From the NCBI GenBank assembly GCA_958510875.1, contig OY294068.1, positions 67,310,633-67,374,632 of the forward strand: 64,000 nt of DNA. Reading direction: 5' to 3'. Below the pieces are notes generated by a model that had not been told where the DNA came from, made no database searches, and saw only the letters and a list, made by a program, of their open reading frames with translations. Position 1 is the stretch's first letter; every line of letters starts with the position of its first letter. Source of the stretch: Endomychus coccineus (lineage: Eukaryota; Arthropoda; Insecta; Coleoptera; Endomychidae). The position numbers and the translations under genes are program-made. Positions 58,780 through 64,000 of this stretch are shown here, piece by piece.

Positions 58780-59500
58780 CACGCGGATCTGATAGTCTAC
58801 TAGACTTCAATGAAACCAAAATTCAAGAACGTATTTCCTCCAGAAAGGCTATTCCATAATCCCTAATATGATGATGTCAGTTACAATTATTCCTATGAAG
58901 TCCTCCATATCCATTTTCGGTATCACCATCAGCAGCACTCTCTCATGGAACGATCATGTGAGGTCCATTGCGAAAACTTCTTCAAAAACTTTTGTTTTCT
59001 ATTCCTTGCCAAGGGCTACTTCACATTCCAACAATCCCTCATGATCTACAAAGTACATATTCGACATGTCCTGAAGCGCCCTACAAAATCTTTGTTTTCT
59101 ATCTCGTGCCAAGAGCTACTTTACATTACAACAGCTCTTATATTCTATTCAGAAGAAAACTATTGGTCTGATTGGTGATGTCACACTTACGAATTCATTG
59201 ACCTCTCTAGAGCATCGTAGAAAGGTGGGCGATTTCTCCCTTTTCTATAGATTTTCATGATCGGTGCTCATCAGAAATCTCGTCTTTTATTCCATCATCG
59301 AGACCTGCCGAACTTCACACCAAACTTCAATTTCCGAACAGCGAACTTGTGGAATTCTATGCCTAGTGAGGTATTTCCTCCAAACTTTCAAGACAAATTT
59401 CAATGCTTACCACTCTCTCAACATTCCACCGGCCGGCTCACATTACGTTTTTCGAACATTATAGGTTATCCTCTCGTGTAATCGAAACATTTAAAAAATC
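58780..59500 (+). pseudogene. Jockey-type LINE ORF2, C-terminal fragment
   Basis: Plus strand: ISSTLSWNDHVRSIAKTSSK, FVFYSLPRATSHSNN, RAKSYFTLQQLLYSIQKK, then TLTNSLTSLEHRRKVGDFS and, in other frames, HQTSISEQRTCGI. Blocks match the 3' half of the 41680-43690 copy. A partial tandem duplication of the AKSYF segment is visible (near 59010 and 59105). Confidence 0.7.
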
Positions 59501-61186
59501 CTCATCGAGTTCTGACTAGCTCCAATCCTTTTCATGGAATGCAATTAACAAAGCATTACTTTTATTTCCAGTAGATAGAATCCATATCTATAATATAAAA
59601 ATGGGTGACTTGGTCAAAAAAAGAAAAACACGCATTTTGTATTCAAATTTTACTGTTCAAGTTGTATGAATTTGCACATAGTAAACGGCGAACAATATAG
59701 AATTAAAAAGTAAGTGTTTTTTTTAATCCACAACAGATTTGCCAGTGTCTTGAATCCATTTGAATGCTTTTTCAGATTAATGTAGACAATTCTTATCTAT
59801 AATTTTTATTTTTTATTCTGGGCTTATAAGGAGGGTTGAGTCAATCAAGCTGTACATATTATCACTAACTAACTGCTTCACACATTCCTCATTTTAGTCT
59901 TCCGTATATTTTACTATAGCAAGTGGGTGGTAATAGCAAAAATTATACAATCATTCAACTATTAGACTTGAATAGTCTACAAAAACTAGTCACCATATAA
60001 TCATAATGAGAACTTTAGAGACAACAGTTACAGACGTGTTGAACAAGTAGTTGTTTGCAGTAATTGTACAATGTGAAATTTCACAAATTAAATTGTTTAA
60101 TTGCACATTTAATTTGCAGCGACTCAATAAAACGTACTATATATTTACAGATATATATTTATGAGGTATGCTGCAGTATCTACACGCAACACCCGTATAT
60201 GCAAAAACAACCGTCATTCGATTTCTGGTTGAGGCTCGATCAGCTCGCATTGCAGTTGTACATTAGCCTTAAGCTATAAACAATGACAAAACCGGATTGT
60301 ATAATGGAATATTCGCTAATGTGAAGAAATCATGGAATACAAATCGAAAGAATAAGTACTCGACTGCTCGCGTATGCCTACTTGATCCTAATTTCTAGAA
60401 ATGAAGTGGAACTGATTTTTCTATTCATTTTTCCAATCACTCATCAATGGTTATTTATCAAATCATTTCTAGATAAAGTACAAGAGGAGGAAGTTATGTA
60501 AGATCCTCAAACTATTCAGGTACCACTACTAATGATGTTCAGTACTTTACATGTGTCACAGTAAAATAATATGAAATCAATTGTAGTGTAGTGACTGTAG
60601 TGAGCTATCATCCGTGTTCTTCTTTTTCATAACTGATTCACTCAACATATAGACTAATATAGGCGTACCTGATCTAAGACAGAACGTCTGAAATGTATTT
60701 TTTTGTATAAGCTCCCGTATCCCCAAAAATTTTACGGACTCATTTCAGTTCGTAAAATATATTCCTTGTTTATACCTATTACATATGAAAGGACTAAAGT
60801 GTGAGAAATAATGGTGGAAATCGTATTTTCTCGAATTTCACGTTAGGTGTTTGTAACCACTATATTATACCTGAGCCATGAAGCAAAAGCAATTGTAGAT
60901 ACTTGGAAATTGTATTTTCCCGGTTTTGTCATAGGAGAAATAGTTGAAAACACAAACAAACTTATTTAAAAGCTTGGGACAATAAATTTAATTATTCAAT
61001 TTTTACTCACTATTGTAGGCTGGTAGCCTTATTTATTTAATATAAACATGAACTGAAAAGTGGGTATTCGTTCGATTTGACAGTACGCGTGACGTAACTT
61101 TCTTGGTATGTGTACTGCCAGGTTGAACACTTGGATATAACACCAAGTTTACATGTAGTGCAGACAAATGGCTATTGGACCCGTAA
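59501..61186. other. No gene seen
   Basis: AT-rich, small ORFs only. Confidence 0.45.
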
Positions 61187-61330
61187 ATTTTTGAATTGTT
61201 ATAAACAATTATTTTGGTTAATAAAAATACGAATTTGACCGCAATGTCGAGTTTATAGTTGTTTTCGGATAATTTTGGCCTCCTGAGTATGATTTTATTG
61301 CTATTATGGTTATTGAATTATTATAAACAA
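61187..61330 (-). repeat. Inverted single unit of the 140-bp satellite
   Basis: Reverse complement of the units at 63400-63684 (gttataaacaatt, aaaatacgaatttgacc, tatagttgttttc, gagtatgattttattgctat). Confidence 0.85.
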
Positions 61331-61446
61331 ATAATTTATGAACAAGTATACGAATTGTGCCAAAATTCCAAGTGTAATGTGTATTCAAAATTAATCTATA
61401 TCAATAATCAAATAAATTATACCAAAAAAATCGAAACAAATAGATA

Positions 61447-63054
61447 TGTATTGCTATAATTTCATTTCCTACATAACATAAAATGATAGAATTTGAACTT
61501 ACCGAAACATTAAAAATAGAAAAGATTCAATGGAATATAAAATATGGAATTAAAAACATTATTTAAAGTTAAATTATTAGTAGTATAAGATATTAAACAT
61601 TGTATAATAACATAAACCAGAATGTAATATAGAATAAGAAGTGTAAAGAAGAAACAGTGAAAGTGGATAAACGTACAGTGATACGAAAGAGGAAATCATA
61701 ATTAAAATGATTCAAAGACTATCAAAAGATAGCACAAACCAGTAAAATAAGTTATAGATTCAAGATAGTATTAAGAAATTTGAGTTCTACAATGTTATAT
61801 AAATGTTATTTATATTTTATATTATGTATTAGATTTAAGAATTGACAAATGTCAAAATTGACATAAGAATTAGAATAATCAAGTTAATAGGAACCTAATC
61901 ATAGGTTATCTTATATAAAAATATGTGGAAAAATGTTGGCAATATCAATTTAAATAGCAGAATGCACCATCACTTTAAATAATTTGAAAATCTTCAATAT
62001 TTCAAAATTTCAAGGATACTCAATTTTGATTGGTCGAGACAAATTAGATATTTCAAAGGACAACAATTAAAAAGTTCTGTCAAATCCAACAATGGGAATA
62101 GCATCCTAGATATGGAAAGGAAGTACCTTATTGGTTGAATATGACATAAACTGGCGTCCTTTTGTGGGTCCTATAAAAAGGAAACAGGAAAAGAAGCTAG
62201 ACAGTTTTGCATTTACATCTGACACTGGATGTGTGTCCAAGCAGCTCAAGTTAAATTTCCATAACCTTAGTTTTTGGTAACATAACCGAAGCAAATAAAT
62301 TATTCCTACGAAGCAAGTAGTGTTCATGATTCTTCGTATCAACGTTTTAAGGTTAAAATAACCACAGTTATTAAGTAGCATCGTAGAATAGTCAGTCTTC
62401 GATAGCAGTTCCAGTTTATTAAAGAAGAAGTTTTACATCTTAAAAGAATAAAACAATTAACAATTTATTATCAACAGTTCCTGAATTATAAAGAAGTATC
62501 AACGTAGTTTACCTGTGTATGTGTCATAGCAGAGTATTGTTTTAAAGTGAATAATCAAATAACCAAGAAGACATATAAAATCAACAGAACATTGCCAACA
62601 TTCTTTCTAGTATTATTGGATATATCTAAAAGTAAGTTTATTTATAATATCCTCATTGTATTTGTGTCTCTGAATGTAAGATTGTCATTCGTAAACAAGT
62701 ATTAATTTTAAGTGGTTTTGAGGTTAAATATAGAGAATTTAAAATTACAAAGAACTTTTATCGTCAACATAGAAATTTCAGAACATAAATTTGAATTGAA
62801 TAAATTTGTAACCATAAAAACAGATTCATAAACAAATTCAAATATAAATTTTTAACATTCAAACAAAGTATTGTGTTTAATTCCATATAACATATAATAT
62901 AAATCAATCATTCAATTCAAAACTTCAAATCATTCAAATCAAATTAAAAATTAAAAACAAAATAAAAAGCTAGCCGGAATATTAAAATTGAAATTAGAAT
63001 TCAAATATAATCACTAAGATTAAATAAACTCAGTAAAGAGTCTCTTAATAGTAT
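61447..63054 (+). repeat. LTR-like repeat, copy B
   Basis: Second copy of the 2588-4298 repeat, same orientation, with scattered substitutions and small gaps. It has one unit of the 107-bp segment instead of two. No primer-binding-like sequence follows it. Inverted satellite copies lie on both sides. Confidence 0.6.
62173..62179 (+). promoter_or_regulatory. TATA box in LTR-like copy B
   Basis: TATAAAA in the same context as copy A (ttttgtgggtcctataaaaa). Confidence 0.5.
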
Positions 63055-63173
63055 GTTATTAAAACAATCTCAATTTTGAATCGCATGAATACAAAATATT
63101 TTATCGAGGAGTTTGAGAGCACGAGATTTAGACGATCAATATCGAATAAAGTTTCATAGAAGCAATTTTTGAC

Positions 63174-63960
63174 AAACAATTTGTTAAATAAATTGAGTGG
63201 TTTTGAGTTTTATTAAAAAAACTATTTTATTAATAAAAACAATTGTTTTTAACATGCTATTTTTTTATTATATTAAGACTTAATACATTTCATAAATTTT
63301 GTCAAAAAAATCAAGTTCTGAGTGTGCATATTATATAAAAATGAATAAAAATGTCATGTTTCTTTTTTCTTTATTTTTTAATAAATAATTTGTTCATAAC
63401 AATTCAAAAATTCATGTATGCATTTAAAGACTATAATAGCAATAAAATCATACTCAAGGGGCAAAATTATCTGAAAACAACTATAAACTTGACATTTTGG
63501 TCAAATTCGTATTTTTATTAATAAACACAATTGTTTATAACAATTCAAAAATGTATGTATGCATTTAGAGACCATAATGGTAATAAACTTGTACTCAGGA
63601 GGCCAAAATTATCCGACAACGACTATAAACTCGACATTCTGGTCAAATTCGTATAATTAATAATAAATATAATTTGTTTTTAACAAATTATTAAATTTGT
63701 GGGTTCGACGATATTGACGATAAAATTGAACTCAGAATACCAAAATTATCCAAAAACGGCCCTAAACTCGGAGTTTTGGTCGAATTCATCTATTTTGTTG
63801 ATAAATAAATTGTTTATAACAAATGAAGTTATTTCAACTACTTGTTTAACTAGTTTCACATGTTCACTGACCAAAAATTTTTATGTAATCTCAAAAATGA
63901 GCTAATTAAATTGTTTATTTATTGTTTACAAACACTATGAATAATTTGCGCAACTTTATT
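63174..63960 (+). repeat. Satellite, about 140-bp units
   Basis: Unit starts (caattcaaaa or caaat) fall at 63400, 63541, 63684 and 63820, with a more diverged unit from about 63254. Shared blocks are ccaaaattatc, ctataaact, ttttggtcaaattc and attgtttataa. The window ends shortly after. Confidence 0.8.
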
Positions 63961-64000
63961 TGTGGTCTACTTTTTTCTGATGATATTCTGTAGAGAACGC

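Overview
The window looks like intergenic or heterochromatic DNA from an arthropod, most likely an insect. It is AT-rich. No ORF resembles a conserved single-copy host gene, and almost every recognisable coding stretch belongs to a transposable element. The element mix (Jockey/CR1-type LINEs, Penelope-like elements with a GIY-YIG domain, several hAT families, a FLYWCH-type MULE, mariner-like elements, THAP/P-like mini-elements, a tRNA-derived SINE, an internally deleted Ty3/gypsy element) is typical of arthropods. The species cannot be named from the sequence alone. All family calls were made by eye from translated motifs; no database was searched.

Layout. 1-1720: broken minus-strand LINE (RT end and RNase H). 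2588-4298: LTR-like repeat A (second copy at 61447-63054), followed at once by a decayed LINE C-terminus with a zinc knuckle (4365-5070). 11388-14407: near-complete BED-finger hAT with a perfect 8-bp target duplication. 15890-21295: nested block in which a CR1/Jockey-type LINE carries a MULE (16998-18840) and a Penelope-like element (about 19875-21185). 21890-23420: mariner-like fragment, then a second Penelope-like fragment. 25821-26076: SINE. 26180-27153: gypsy element collapsed around its protease. 27450-28680 and 30615-32591: two long foldback elements, the second with an internal tandem array. 32640-33060, 41680-43690 and 58780-59500: three fragments of one Jockey family. 34289-35720: Penelope-like remnants and a ZMYM-type hAT fragment. 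38423-39988: THAP/P-like mini-element beside an element with perfect 61-bp inverted repeats. 44257-46853: GTF2IRD2-like hAT. 48065-49475: two inverted-repeat elements with hammerhead-like motifs in their arms. 49703-50803: small mariner-like element. 52410-52925: hAT C-terminus. 54789-55358: second THAP/P-like copy. 57420-58350: second APE-type LINE. 61187-63960: about 140-bp satellite on both sides of LTR-like repeat B.

The elements do not form a pathway. What links them is nesting order and shared terminal structure. The strongest lead is the recurrence of a hammerhead-like motif (CTGANGA box, short hairpin, GAAAC, short palindrome) beside Penelope-like fragments and in the arms of two long palindromic elements. 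All copies carry one or more extra bases before stem II relative to the textbook ribozyme, so self-cleavage is a hypothesis and not a conclusion.
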